A DNA stretch of 64,000 nucleotides, taken from UBA6022 sp038319685. Lineage in GTDB: Bacteria; Patescibacteriota; Saccharimonadia; Saccharimonadales; Saccharimonadaceae. Where the stretch lies: assembly GCA_038319685.1 (NCBI GenBank), contig JBBQDN010000003.1:1-64000 (forward strand), written 5' to 3'. Positions 53,070 through 62,626 of the stretch are shown piece after piece; the first letter of the stretch is position 1, and every line of letters starts with the position of its first letter. The notes under the pieces are model-generated. The model did no database searches, was not told the DNA's origin, and saw only the letters and a list, made by a program, of their open reading frames with translations. Position numbers and translations under genes: made by a program.

Positions 53070-53519
53070 ATGAATATTTACCTGGGCTCTGATCATAATG
53101 GCTTTGCGATGAAAGAGAAAATCTTTGCGTATCTCGTCAAGCATGGCTATGACGTAACGGATGTTGGGGACAGGGCTCTTGATTCTTCCGATGACTTCCC
53201 TGAATTTGCACAAATGGCCGCTTTGAAGGTCATTGGGGACACGGCCGAAGATCCGCGTGCAATTTTATTGTGTGGCGGCGCTCAGGGCATGGCGATGACG
53301 GCAAACCGTTTTCGCGGTATTCGCGCTAGTGTTATATGGGACGCGTATGAGGCAAAGATGACGCGCAATGATAACGATAGTAACGTTCTGTGTTTGCCTG
53401 CACGCGTGTTAGAAAATGACGACAATGCCTGGAAAGGTATTATCGAAACCTGGTTATCGACACCATTTGCCGGGGCACCAAGGTACGTGCGTCGTAATGC
53501 GCAGATCGACGAGCTGTAA
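53070..53519 (+). CDS. rpiB: Ribose-5-phosphate isomerase B family
   Basis: The 149-aa protein starts IYLGSDHNGFAMKEKI, the RpiB/LacAB signature, with LLCGGAQGMAMTANR and a conserved Asn-rich NDNDSNVL loop. It interconverts ribose-5-P and ribulose-5-P. The usual catalytic Cys pocket appears as LCGGAQGM. TATACT at 53058-53063 lies 6 nt before the ATG. Confidence 0.9.
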   Translation: MNIYLGSDHNGFAMKEKIFAYLVKHGYDVTDVGDRALDSSDDFPEFAQMAALKVIGDTAEDPRAILLCGGAQGMAMTANRFRGIRASVIWDAYEAKMTRNDNDSNVLCLPARVLENDDNAWKGIIETWLSTPFAGAPRYVRRNAQIDEL

Positions 53520-53521
53520 CT

Positions 53522-54166
53522 ATGAGCGTCATTGCCCCCGCTGTTACCGTAGAAACTGCCGATGACTATAAATTAGCTATCGAGCGGCTTCATCCGTTTA
53601 CAGAACGCGTTCACATTGATATTAGTGATGGGGAATTTGCCCCAACCTTTTTGATAGGCGCTGCCCAAGTATGGTGGCCTCAAGAATGGATTGTCGATGT
53701 TCACGCGATGGTCGCGCGTCCATCTGATCATATACAGACACTCATGAGCCTAAAACCAAATATGGTGATTTTCCATGTTGAGGTTCAAGAAGATTTATTA
53801 CCGATCATCAAACAATTGCACCAGGCAGATATCAAAGCCGGTATTGCGCTACTTCGACCGACAGTTCCGTCGACCGTCGCGCCACTTATTCAAGCTGCGG
53901 ACCACGTCATGATTTTTAGTGGTGAATTAGGGTCACACGGTGGTACTGCCAGTTTGATGCAACTCGAAAAAATTCGATTGGTCAAAGCAATTAATCCTGC
54001 TGTCGAAATAGGCTGGGACGGTGGCGTGACGGTTGAAAACGCATTTAGTTTAGCTCAGGGTGGAGTTGATGTGCTGAATGTCGGTGCGACACTTGCGACG
54101 GGTGACGAACCTGCAAGGGTGTACAGGAAATTAGTTAGTGAAATTAATAAACATGGAGTGATTTAG
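53522..54166 (+). CDS. rpe: Ribulose-phosphate 3-epimerase
   Basis: The 214-aa TIM barrel has HIDISDGEFAP near the N-terminus, VDVHAMVARPSDHI, and GWDGGVTVENA and DVLNVGATL as phosphate-binding loops. It joins the pentose phosphate steps on either side. It starts 2 nt after the rpiB stop and is followed closely by the transketolase genes. The motifs are slightly divergent from classic Rpe. Confidence 0.85.
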   Translation: MSVIAPAVTVETADDYKLAIERLHPFTERVHIDISDGEFAPTFLIGAAQVWWPQEWIVDVHAMVARPSDHIQTLMSLKPNMVIFHVEVQEDLLPIIKQLHQADIKAGIALLRPTVPSTVAPLIQAADHVMIFSGELGSHGGTASLMQLEKIRLVKAINPAVEIGWDGGVTVENAFSLAQGGVDVLNVGATLATGDEPARVYRKLVSEINKHGVI

Positions 54167-54169
54167 GAT

Positions 54170-55036
54170 ATGAGTGGGCAGTTAACAATCACACAATTAG
54201 AAGAAAAAGCAGCTGATGTTCGCCGCGATATTATTCGTATGCTCGAACATGCAGGGAGTGGGCATAGTGCTGGTCCGCTTGACCTTGCCGATATATTTAC
54301 GGCACTTTATTTCAATATTCTGAATATCGATCCTAAAAACCCAGACTGGGACGAAAGAGACATACTACTACTGAGTAACGGGCACTGCGTTCCGGTTCAA
54401 TATGCTGCTATGGCGGAACGCGGGTATTTCGATGTCGATGAGCTGCAAACACTTCGTAAATTTGGTTCACGACTTCAAGGTCATCCTGAACGGTTAAAAC
54501 TACCTGGACTCGAAAACACCAGTGGTCCCCTCGGCAGCGGCCTTAGCCAAGGTGCGGGCTATGCATATACGTTGCAATATATCGATGAAATCAAACATCG
54601 CTGGGTCTATGTCGTGACGGGGGACGGCGAACTTGACGAAGGTAATATATGGGAAGCAGCCATGTTCGCTGGCAAAAATAAACTCAGTCAACTAACTGTG
54701 TTTATTGACCGTAATAATATTCAAATCGATGGCAGTACCGAAGACGTCATGCCGCTTGAAGATCTTCGTGGTAAATGGGAGTCATTTGGCTGGCATGTCC
54801 AGGAAATTGATGGTCATAATATCGAAAGCGTGATTGATGCTGCCAGTATGGCGCGGGCGATTACTAATAAACCGAGTGTCGTGATTTGTCACACTATCCC
54901 GGGTAAGGGCGTTGATTTTATGGAATATGATTATAAATGGCATGGTATGGCGCCAAATAGCGAACAAGCTAAGATCGCGCTTCAAAAATTACGTACACTT
55001 GACGGTAAAATTACCCACGAAGGAGCCGCGTCATGA
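54170..55036 (+). CDS. Transketolase, N-terminal subunit
   Basis: The 288-aa protein is the thiamine-diphosphate domain: GSGHSAGPLDLADIFTALYF, GPLGSGLSQGAGYAYTL and the metal-binding GDGELDEGNIWEAAMFAGKN. The C-terminal half of transketolase is encoded separately next, an arrangement common in archaea, some Firmicutes and Patescibacteria. The two genes overlap by ATGA. Confidence 0.94.
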   Translation: MSGQLTITQLEEKAADVRRDIIRMLEHAGSGHSAGPLDLADIFTALYFNILNIDPKNPDWDERDILLLSNGHCVPVQYAAMAERGYFDVDELQTLRKFGSRLQGHPERLKLPGLENTSGPLGSGLSQGAGYAYTLQYIDEIKHRWVYVVTGDGELDEGNIWEAAMFAGKNKLSQLTVFIDRNNIQIDGSTEDVMPLEDLRGKWESFGWHVQEIDGHNIESVIDAASMARAITNKPSVVICHTIPGKGVDFMEYDYKWHGMAPNSEQAKIALQKLRTLDGKITHEGAAS

Positions 55037-56028
55037 GCTATCCATTAAACCCTGATGCATTCGCTGACGATGTTAAACAAGAACCGATTCGAGCGGGTTT
55101 TGGGCGTGGACTCAAGGCCGCCGGTGAAGCCAACGATCAGATCGTTGCCCTATGCGCTGATCTGACAGACAGCACGCAGATGTCTCCGTTTCGGGATGCA
55201 TTTCCAAAACGATTTGTCGAAATCGGCGTGGCGGAACAAAATCTCGTCACAGTTGCTAGTGGTATGGCTCGTGCCGGCAAAATTCCGTTTACCAGTAGTT
55301 ACGCTGCATTTAGTCCAGGTCGGAACTGGGAGCAAATTCGAACGACAATTGCTCTAAACGACCAACCGGTCAAAATTATTGGATCACACGCCGGTGTGAG
55401 TGTTGGGCCTGACGGTGCAACCCACCAGATGCTCGAAGACATCGCACTTATGCGCGTCCTACCAAATATGGTGGTGATTGCCCCTGGTGATAGTATCGAA
55501 GCCGAAAAAGCGACGCGGGCAATTGCTGAAAATGGCAAGCCGAGTTATTTACGACTAGCGCGTGAAAAAACTCCGATCTTTAGTGTTGATGATTCACCGT
55601 TTGAAATCGGTAAAGCCTACGTCCTACGTGAGGGCCATGATATTAGCTTGCTGGGGACTGGAACATTGACGTATGAGTTATTGCTTGCGGCTAAGATTCT
55701 AGAAGAACAAGGTATTTCTGCCGAAGTTGTTCATGTTCCGACGATCAAGCCGCTTGACGAGCAAACTATTCTAGAAAGTGTTAGAAAAACAGGTCGCGTG
55801 CTGACCGGAGAAGAAGCCCAAATTAACGGTGGATTTGGCGGTGCAATCGCAGAACTTCTGGGCGAAAAATTACCAACACCACTGAAACGTGTTGGTATGC
55901 AGGATCGTTTTGGCGAATCTGGTTCGCCACGTGAACTATTCGAACATTTTGGATTTGACGGTGCCTCACTTGCAAAAACAGCGAAACAATTTATCGATGA
56001 CGTTCCACGTTATCATCAAGGATTTTAA
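55033..56028 (+). CDS. Transketolase, C-terminal subunit
   Basis: The 331-aa protein carries the pyrimidine-binding domain (IVALCADLTDSTQMSPF, RFVEIGVAEQNLVTVASGMA with the catalytic Glu) and the C-terminal domain (VRKTGRVLTGEEAQINGGFG). With the previous gene it forms the working enzyme that moves two-carbon units between sugar phosphates. Confidence 0.94.
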   Translation: MSYPLNPDAFADDVKQEPIRAGFGRGLKAAGEANDQIVALCADLTDSTQMSPFRDAFPKRFVEIGVAEQNLVTVASGMARAGKIPFTSSYAAFSPGRNWEQIRTTIALNDQPVKIIGSHAGVSVGPDGATHQMLEDIALMRVLPNMVVIAPGDSIEAEKATRAIAENGKPSYLRLAREKTPIFSVDDSPFEIGKAYVLREGHDISLLGTGTLTYELLLAAKILEEQGISAEVVHVPTIKPLDEQTILESVRKTGRVLTGEEAQINGGFGGAIAELLGEKLPTPLKRVGMQDRFGESGSPRELFEHFGFDGASLAKTAKQFIDDVPRYHQGF

Positions 56029-56037
56029 GGAGAACAT

Positions 56038-56949
56038 ATGGGTTTAACAATCAAACAAATTCGCGACAACACAACCAGGGCTCGTCACTTATACCAGCGT
56101 ACTCGTCAGCAACAGTTTGCGGTCGGTGCGTTTAACATTGATAATCAAGAAACGTTGATTGCAGTTGTGACGGCTGCACAAAAACTGAATTCACCGGTAT
56201 TGGTCGAAGTCAGCGACGGTGAAGTGAAAGCAATGGGTATCGAAAATATTCGTGACCTTGTCGATAACTACAAACTTGAGTATGGTGTCGAAATATACAT
56301 TAACCTTGATCACAGCCCATCAGTCGAAGCATGTAAACGTGCGATCGATGCTGGCTATGAATTTATTCATATCGATATCTCGCAGGCAAATCACGATGCA
56401 ACCGAAGAAGAAATTATCGAAAAAACCAAAGAAGTCGTTGAATATGCGAAATTTACCGGTGCACTTGTCGAAAGTGAACCTCATTATTTCGGCGGAAGTA
56501 GCAATGTTCACAAAGAAGACATCGATTACGAAGAAATTAAAAAGACATTTTCAACTCCTGAACATTCAAAATCATTCGTCGAAACAACAGGCGTTGACAC
56601 ATTTGCCGCTGCTGTTGGTAACCTTCACGGACTTTACCCAGTTCCAAAACAACTTGACCTTGAACTACTACAGCAAATTCGTGATTCGATTGACTGTCAG
56701 ATTAGCCTGCATGGTGGCAGCGGTACGCCTCTTCATTTCTTTGAAGAAGCAGCCAAAATCGGTGTCAGCAAGATAAATATCAACAGCGATATGCGCTTTG
56801 CGTTCCGTAAAACACTGGAACAAGTATTGGCTGACAACCCAGACGAATACGCTATTGTGAAATTAATGCCGACCGTATACGGTGCAGTCCAGGCCGTCGT
56901 CGAAGAAAAAATTAACGCGTTTGGCAGTGCCGGTAAAGCAGTCGTTTAG
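56038..56949 (+). CDS. fba: Class II fructose-bisphosphate aldolase
   Basis: The 303-aa enzyme has VNLDHSPSVEACKRAIDAG-like zinc ligands (seen as INLDHSPSVEACKRAIDAGY), IDISQANHDATEEE, GNLHGLYP and QISLHGGSGTP. It splits fructose-1,6-bisphosphate using a divalent metal. AAGGAG precedes the ATG, 9 nt after the transketolase stop, so the operon gapA-rpiB-rpe-tkt-fba is continuous. Confidence 0.94.
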   Translation: MGLTIKQIRDNTTRARHLYQRTRQQQFAVGAFNIDNQETLIAVVTAAQKLNSPVLVEVSDGEVKAMGIENIRDLVDNYKLEYGVEIYINLDHSPSVEACKRAIDAGYEFIHIDISQANHDATEEEIIEKTKEVVEYAKFTGALVESEPHYFGGSSNVHKEDIDYEEIKKTFSTPEHSKSFVETTGVDTFAAAVGNLHGLYPVPKQLDLELLQQIRDSIDCQISLHGGSGTPLHFFEEAAKIGVSKININSDMRFAFRKTLEQVLADNPDEYAIVKLMPTVYGAVQAVVEEKINAFGSAGKAVV

Positions 56950-56962
56950 TTGCTTAAAGTTT

Positions 56963-57871
56963 TTAGGTCGTAACAATTTGTACGTGTCGAACGGCTTCTT
57001 GACCAGTTTTTAGTTGTCGATCAATACGTGATCGCTCGGTGCAATATACATTCCAAAATGCTTTCATCTGGTCTGGAGTAAAAGTAAATGGGCATCCGAC
57101 AAGTGGTGAATCAGGTGCTAGTTCAATATCTTCTATGGTTACCATTGGCTCAGTTGAAAGATCATTGATTTCAAGATCCATCGTAAATAGAATCTGCCTT
57201 CCCTGGAGATCAACGAATCTTTTAGGAACAAGGACTTTATCTGGGTAGGTTGGTTTGAAACCAAGCCACTCAGAATTGCCGTCAGTATATGTAGTCAAAA
57301 GATCGACGAGGGGCATGACTGACGGTGTACCGTCTGATCTTGATTGCAGATAGGCATCACGAAATGCGACAAATTGTCGGTTATGCAGTAATGCGATATG
57401 ACGGGAAATACCACCCGTCTTTGGATGACACACTTGTTCTAGCGGCAGTAGGGCGGATAGTGCATCGTATATATTTTCGGTTGTATTAACTGCAGTACTG
57501 ATACCGGCAGTAAACGTGCCGTCAAATGATGGCCATCGATTCTGATCTTCACGGTGACGCTGAGATTGCGACTCTTCTAAAAAGGCAATAGTATCATAAA
57601 ACATCGGAAGTGACTGGACGAATGTATACGACCGCGTTAACTCGGATACAACAGTTGCTCGCAGCTCAGCACGTGTCTGTGTATGCTTTAGGGCGCTATC
57701 CGTAGCGCTATAGGCAAGTAAAAATTTGTCCATTGTTGCGTTTACGAGTTTTGCGGTCTCGCCATAATGCAGTGGCTTTAATTTGTTTCCAGGCATGTGC
57801 TTGTGCGGAGACGGACAAGCATCAGGACTATTAAATTGGCGGGCTGCCTGTGATCTGGGGCTAACTGACAT
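56963..57871 (-). CDS. Hypothetical protein, 302 aa
   Basis: I do not recognise this soluble protein. It has a Pro/Ser-rich first 30 residues, then mostly helical sequence (FLLAYSATDSALKHTQTRAEL) and a C-terminal beta-rich part with EDIELAPDSPLVGCPFTFTPDQMKAFW. No export signal or membrane helix is visible. It is convergent with fba and divergent from the PfkB gene at 57932. The start at 57871 is the longest; a shorter start at Met26 (MPGNKLKP) is possible. Confidence 0.6.
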   Translation of the reverse strand: MSVSPRSQAARQFNSPDACPSPHKHMPGNKLKPLHYGETAKLVNATMDKFLLAYSATDSALKHTQTRAELRATVVSELTRSYTFVQSLPMFYDTIAFLEESQSQRHREDQNRWPSFDGTFTAGISTAVNTTENIYDALSALLPLEQVCHPKTGGISRHIALLHNRQFVAFRDAYLQSRSDGTPSVMPLVDLLTTYTDGNSEWLGFKPTYPDKVLVPKRFVDLQGRQILFTMDLEINDLSTEPMVTIEDIELAPDSPLVGCPFTFTPDQMKAFWNVYCTERSRIDRQLKTGQEAVRHVQIVTT

Positions 57872-57931
57872 GTATCTACTTGTACGCTACGACGAGGCAA
57901 ATTCCAAGCGTAAGTGATATACTTGTCGTAT

Positions 57932-58909
57932 ATGAGTAAAAACCAACCAAAAATCCTGGCCATCGGTGCCGCAGTCCAAGATGTATTCCTCAGCCATAGC
58001 GACGAATTTAAACCGGTCAGTGACAAAACAGCCCATGAACAATTTATGAAACTTGAACTTGGCGCCAAAGCCGACGTCAATAACATCGATTTTAGTACTG
58101 GTGGTGGGGCGACGAATGCAGCCGTAACATTTGCGCGCCAGGGTATTGACAGTCATTTTATGGGCACGATTGGGCATGACCCAGCTGGTCAGGCAGTACT
58201 TGATGATCTTGATCGTGAAGGCGTCGATACATCCGGTGTGAGTTATTCGGATAAGTATAATACTGGCTATTCGGTGCTATTACTTGCACCAAGTGGCGAA
58301 CGAACGATTTTAACCTATCGAGGGGCAAGTACGCATTATGATGCGAAAAACTTTGACCTCAAAAACGCTGACGCTGATTGGTTGTATGTTTCGAGTATGG
58401 CTGGAAGCATGGAAGCACTTCATACGATTTTCGAACAGGCTAAAAAACTGGGCATTAAAGTCTTCTTTAATCCAGGCAAAGGTGAATTAGCGCACACAGC
58501 AAAACTCAAGGCACTTCTCGAAGACGTTGATGTTTTGTCGGTGAATAAAGAAGAAATTCAGACTATTGTCGAAGGCTCAGAACTCGAAGAACTTGTTCGT
58601 CACGCGCATCATTATGTGCCAGTAGTTGTGATTAGCGATGGCCCGAATGGCGTCATGGCAAGTGATGGCAAGACGATTGTCAGGGCTGGTATGTACGAAG
58701 ACGTCAAGGTCGTCGACCGCACGGGTGCTGGTGACGCATTTGGGTCAGGATTCCTCAGTCAGTGGGCAATGGGCGAGTCGCTGAAACAATCTGTTTTGTT
58801 TGCGAGTGCGAACTCAACCTCTGTCGTAAATAAAATTGGTGCTAAAAAAGGTATTTTGCATAAAAATACACAGTTGCATGAGATGCCACTACACGAAAAA
58901 TCTTTCTAG
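57932..58909 (+). CDS. PfkB-family carbohydrate kinase
   Basis: The 325-aa protein has FSTGGGATNAAVTFARQG (substrate-binding), FMGTIGHDPAGQAVLDDL, and the PfkB signature DRTGAGDAFGSGFLSQW with the catalytic Asp (near residue 255). It phosphorylates a sugar or nucleoside with ATP; substrate is not decidable. TATACT at 57918-57923 lies 8 nt before the ATG at 57932. Confidence 0.9.
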   Translation: MSKNQPKILAIGAAVQDVFLSHSDEFKPVSDKTAHEQFMKLELGAKADVNNIDFSTGGGATNAAVTFARQGIDSHFMGTIGHDPAGQAVLDDLDREGVDTSGVSYSDKYNTGYSVLLLAPSGERTILTYRGASTHYDAKNFDLKNADADWLYVSSMAGSMEALHTIFEQAKKLGIKVFFNPGKGELAHTAKLKALLEDVDVLSVNKEEIQTIVEGSELEELVRHAHHYVPVVVISDGPNGVMASDGKTIVRAGMYEDVKVVDRTGAGDAFGSGFLSQWAMGESLKQSVLFASANSTSVVNKIGAKKGILHKNTQLHEMPLHEKSF

Positions 58910-59535
58910 TTGGCGAGATCGTAGTCGGTTTTCGCGTCAAGAAGCAGCTTGATATTTGCAACGCCTGATGCAATGATTGCAGCTGTCGCCATATTTTGAT
59001 GAATCGCTCTAGGAATAAAACGTTCCACTGACGTGTCTGTTGCGAGCAAGGATGCACCACGTATGCCAGTCGTTGTTTTTCCTTGCCAGCCAGCACTGAC
59101 ATCGACACCTCCGTCTGTCGTTCCTTTGACATGTGATCGCACAAGTGTCACAGTAATGTCACGACCAAACCTTGTAATCAAGTGTGGTAATGCGAGCTGA
59201 TCACGTTGATATTGGGCATACTCCCAGATAAAGAAATCGAACTTATCCATTAGCGGGTCGAACTCTTTGCCGAACTCTGTTTGGCCGCCAAATGATTTGG
59301 CAATGAAACCATCTGCTTTATCACTGAGCATAATTCCTAGACTAGTCATGATATCGGCAGAAGTCGGTTTGTCTCGACGATGAAGTTCATGTATAAGTCG
59401 TGCCGCTGGACGGGCAGCTGAAGTCATATTTGCTATCACGGCAGCAGTCTTTTCGCCGGGCGACATTTTCGGCCACGCATCGACGGTATGTTCAAGTGAC
59501 GTAACGAGCGGTAGTTCCTTTGACGAGAATGACAT
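58906..59535 (-). CDS. CDP-alcohol phosphatidyltransferase-like protein
   Basis: The 209-aa protein matches the family signature: D-x2-DG-x2-A-(K for R)-x8-G-x3-D-x3-D in the stretch from SDKADGFIAKSF to FDPLMDK, near residues 80-108. The family joins a CDP-alcohol to a second alcohol in phospholipid synthesis. The motif Arg is Lys, and hydrophobic helices are few and weak, so it may be a divergent or soluble relative. CATACT (59551-59546) lies 10 nt before the ATG at 59535. It lies between two PfkB genes. Confidence 0.65.
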   Translation of the reverse strand: MSFSSKELPLVTSLEHTVDAWPKMSPGEKTAAVIANMTSAARPAARLIHELHRRDKPTSADIMTSLGIMLSDKADGFIAKSFGGQTEFGKEFDPLMDKFDFFIWEYAQYQRDQLALPHLITRFGRDITVTLVRSHVKGTTDGGVDVSAGWQGKTTTGIRGASLLATDTSVERFIPRAIHQNMATAAIIASGVANIKLLLDAKTDYDLAN

Positions 59536-59632
59536 ACTGCTTATTAGTATGATTTTTACCGATAGATTAGGCAAGCATAAGCGTGCTATAATAACCGCAG
59601 TAGAAATAATTTTACAGATAAAAGGTAGCCAC

Positions 59633-61132
59633 GTGGCAAAAGCGTTACAAGATTTACTCAGCAATAATCATCCACTGTTTACGACGACAATCCATAGGTT
59701 AGAACAAGCGGCGGGTAATAGTGGTGTCGATGTGCGGTTGATCGCCGACATCACCCACACAGCTCATGATGTTATGCGTCAACTAGGGCTTGATACGGCT
59801 GATACGACGAGTGTTGAGCTTTATAAAGCGCTGGGTGCAGCTGCAGCATCAGGACGAGCGGAGACGGTGCTTGCAGGCACAAGTTTTGTTCTCCTTAACC
59901 TTGGAGATGGTCCGGTATCATTCAACGCTCAGGATGTTGTTGATAATCATCATCATGAACTTGATTTTGATCACCGCCGCGTCACCCACGGACAGCTTCA
60001 TTTACGAAGTGAAATTGTGAAACGGTATGCTGACCATGATCGAACAGATAATAAAATAGTGACCGCACTTGCAGCGGAGATTGGCCTAGAACAAATGAAT
60101 CCAACTGACCCAAACCAAACTGACGAATCGACTAATACGTCACCGTACATTCTCGCAATTGGCGATATTTTTACAGACGCATTCATTACACTTGGTGATG
60201 ATACTGCCAAAATTATCAAAGAAGGTGACATGGAATGGCTTGCCGTACCATTTGGTCTCAAGCCACCGTATGAAAAAGTCGATATTGTTAAGTCAGTTGG
60301 TCCATCACCAAACGTGGCTGTATCAATTGCACGGCTTGGCTACAAAGCAGGGCTCATGGCATGGGTTGGCGGTGACGCAACTGGTACCGAGGCAATCGAA
60401 CACCTCAATGGTGAACGGGTGAATACTGAATCAATGATCGTCGAAGAAGATAAAGCGACAAGTTACTGGTACGTTCTTTGTTACAAAGCTGATCGCACAA
60501 TGCTTGTAAAAAGCGAGAAATATCGTTATCAGTGGCGCGATCCAGCAACCAAACCAGACTGGATTTATCTTGCCTACCTTGGTGAAGATTCATGGCCGCT
60601 CCATGAAGGTTTGCTCGACTACCTAGAGCGCAATCCAGATGTTAATTTTGCATTGCAACCAGGGACATTCCAATTCAAATGGGGCACTGAGAAAATGGCA
60701 GCACTCTACCGACGAAGTCGTATTGCACTTATGAACCGCGAAGAAGCAATGGATGTCACCGGTTTGCCCTATGATTCGATTACGAATCTTGCTAATGGAC
60801 TTCATAACCTTGGTCCAAAGCTTGTTGTTATTACCGATGGACCAAATGGCTCGTATGCTTCTGACGGTAACCGAGTACTGACGATTCCAAACTATCCTGA
60901 TCCAAAGCCACCAGTCGAGCGTACTGGTGCGGGTGATGCATTTTCATCGACCTTTGTTGCGACGGTTGCAGTAGGAGAACCGCTGGAGACAGCGCTGGCG
61001 TGGGCACCAATTAATAGTATGAATGTCGTACAACATATTGGTGCGCAAAAAGGCCTCCTTAGTAGAGATGAATTGCAAAAATATCTTGCCGAAGCACCAG
61101 AGTGGTACAAGGTCACGGAGATCACTGATTAA
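59633..61132 (+). CDS. PfkB-family kinase with a novel N-terminal domain
   Basis: The 499-aa protein joins an N-terminal domain of about 150 residues to a complete PfkB kinase (PYILAIGDIFTDAFI from about residue 170, AWVGGDATGTEAIEHLNG, ERTGAGDAFSSTFVATV near 440). The N-terminal part has VDNHHHELDFDHRRVTHGQL, a His-rich stretch that could bind metal; I know no match. GTG at 59633 is the start because AAAGGTAG is upstream, with TATAAT at 59587-59592. The frame is open from 59549, but that covers the promoter. Confidence 0.85.
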   Translation: MAKALQDLLSNNHPLFTTTIHRLEQAAGNSGVDVRLIADITHTAHDVMRQLGLDTADTTSVELYKALGAAAASGRAETVLAGTSFVLLNLGDGPVSFNAQDVVDNHHHELDFDHRRVTHGQLHLRSEIVKRYADHDRTDNKIVTALAAEIGLEQMNPTDPNQTDESTNTSPYILAIGDIFTDAFITLGDDTAKIIKEGDMEWLAVPFGLKPPYEKVDIVKSVGPSPNVAVSIARLGYKAGLMAWVGGDATGTEAIEHLNGERVNTESMIVEEDKATSYWYVLCYKADRTMLVKSEKYRYQWRDPATKPDWIYLAYLGEDSWPLHEGLLDYLERNPDVNFALQPGTFQFKWGTEKMAALYRRSRIALMNREEAMDVTGLPYDSITNLANGLHNLGPKLVVITDGPNGSYASDGNRVLTIPNYPDPKPPVERTGAGDAFSSTFVATVAVGEPLETALAWAPINSMNVVQHIGAQKGLLSRDELQKYLAEAPEWYKVTEITD

Positions 61133-61740
61133 TGCGCTACCAGATATGTGTGTCGGGCGCTGCTAGTGGTGACACTGTTCAGTCGTCGCATCAACTTGCG
61201 TTTGAGATCGGCAAGGCCATTTCAAAACGCGGTAAAACGTTACTAACTGGTGCGACCGTTGGCCTGCCTCATTTTGCAGCTATGGGTGCAACGGGGGTAA
61301 AAGGAAAACGTGGTATATCGATCGGTTTTTCACCTGCCAGTTCATTTCGTGAACATGTCGCAACCTATCGTTTGCCAACCAAAGAATTTGATTATATCAA
61401 CTTTACAGGTATGGAATATGTTGGTCGCGATGTTCACTTAGTACGTAGCTGTGACGCCATTATTACGGTTGGTGGCAGGATGGGTAGTCTGCATGAACTT
61501 TCGACAGCACTTGAAAGTCGAAAAGTATGCGGTATTCTTGTCGGGAGCGGCGGACTCGCAGATTTTACCAAAACGCTCCTAGATAATATCGAGGCACCCG
61601 GTGCGAAAGATATCATTTACGACACTGATCCTGAACGAATCGTCGATCGGGTAATTGAAGCGCTTGATAAAAAATACGCAGATTTTCAAGACGACGGCAC
61701 CGACAGCCAGATAAGTTTAAAACGAGCTGGTCGGGGATAA
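61132..61740 (+). CDS. LOG-family (lysine decarboxylase-like) protein
   Basis: The 202-aa Rossmann-type protein begins MRYQICVSGAASGDTV and carries GGRMGSLHELSTALE near residue 110, a variant of the PGGxGTxxE nucleotide-binding motif. LOG proteins release bases from nucleoside monophosphates in plants, and many bacterial relatives have unknown roles. It overlaps the PfkB stop by one base, so a nucleoside or sugar-phosphate link is possible. Confidence 0.75.
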   Translation: MRYQICVSGAASGDTVQSSHQLAFEIGKAISKRGKTLLTGATVGLPHFAAMGATGVKGKRGISIGFSPASSFREHVATYRLPTKEFDYINFTGMEYVGRDVHLVRSCDAIITVGGRMGSLHELSTALESRKVCGILVGSGGLADFTKTLLDNIEAPGAKDIIYDTDPERIVDRVIEALDKKYADFQDDGTDSQISLKRAGRG

Positions 61741-61747
61741 ACTATTT

Positions 61748-62614
61748 ATGCATTCAAAGCAAGTTCAATCGGGTAGTGCACTCGTTATTATCAGTGCTAT
61801 CATTGTTGTTGTTATCGTTGGTGGGTTGGGGTTGGTTCTATGGCAAAAATTACACCAAAAATCCGAATCTGTTGTGAGTGTGCCGACGAATTTCGAAGAG
61901 TGTCGGACATCTCCACGGAGTAAGTTGCTTGAAACATACCCCGAAAAATGTGTTACCAAAGACGGTGTATCGTTTACGAATACGACGCAGGTTCCCGTAA
62001 CACTTGACGCTGATCTTACTGAAATTGCCACGAATAGCCTTGATAATCGGATGATGACACTTCACTATCCGAGTGACTGGAAAGCAAGTGTGGTTGAGAC
62101 AGGCAGTGCAGCAAGTGAAGGTGAAGCGTTCGCCCATAACACAAAGATTATAAGTCCAAGTAGCAAGTTTACGATTGATTTTACAATCATGAAAAACGGC
62201 CAATACGGTGGAGCGTGTGATCCTGATAATGTAATTATCACAAAACTACAGACAAAATCGCTACAGAGTGCGCCAAAATTGCGATACGCCGAAGTAATCA
62301 TGCATCATACGTTTGGCACATCAGATTATTACGGCTATCATCCAGATCCCTCCGATTACTACAGTTACATATCGGAAATTGAACGAGTCACAACGCCGGT
62401 TGCTGCTGTACATGTCGACGGATCGGGGTGTGACCTTTCTTATGCTGGATTATTCAAAAACGAAACGTCAACCCAACCACTTGCACAGGTTTCTATTATC
62501 GCAAAAGGCTTGGAATCAGGCCAATCTCCTGCTCAAGCTACTATCACTCAGGCACTATCGGGCAGTGAATACGACACAGCGAAGCGTATCCTTCTGACCC
62601 TCACTGATACGTAG
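61748..62614 (+). CDS. Single-pass membrane or pilin-like protein, hypothetical
   Basis: The 288-aa protein has a short N-terminus then a hydrophobic helix (QSGSALVIISAIIVVVIVGG) that resembles a type IV pilin stalk without the usual FTLVE, followed by an outer domain with Cys in FEECRTSPRSKLLETYPEKC and others. No family is recognised. It could be a pseudopilin-like or anchored surface protein. Confidence 0.55.
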   Translation: MHSKQVQSGSALVIISAIIVVVIVGGLGLVLWQKLHQKSESVVSVPTNFEECRTSPRSKLLETYPEKCVTKDGVSFTNTTQVPVTLDADLTEIATNSLDNRMMTLHYPSDWKASVVETGSAASEGEAFAHNTKIISPSSKFTIDFTIMKNGQYGGACDPDNVIITKLQTKSLQSAPKLRYAEVIMHHTFGTSDYYGYHPDPSDYYSYISEIERVTTPVAAVHVDGSGCDLSYAGLFKNETSTQPLAQVSIIAKGLESGQSPAQATITQALSGSEYDTAKRILLTLTDT

Positions 62615-62626
62615 TATACTAATCAG

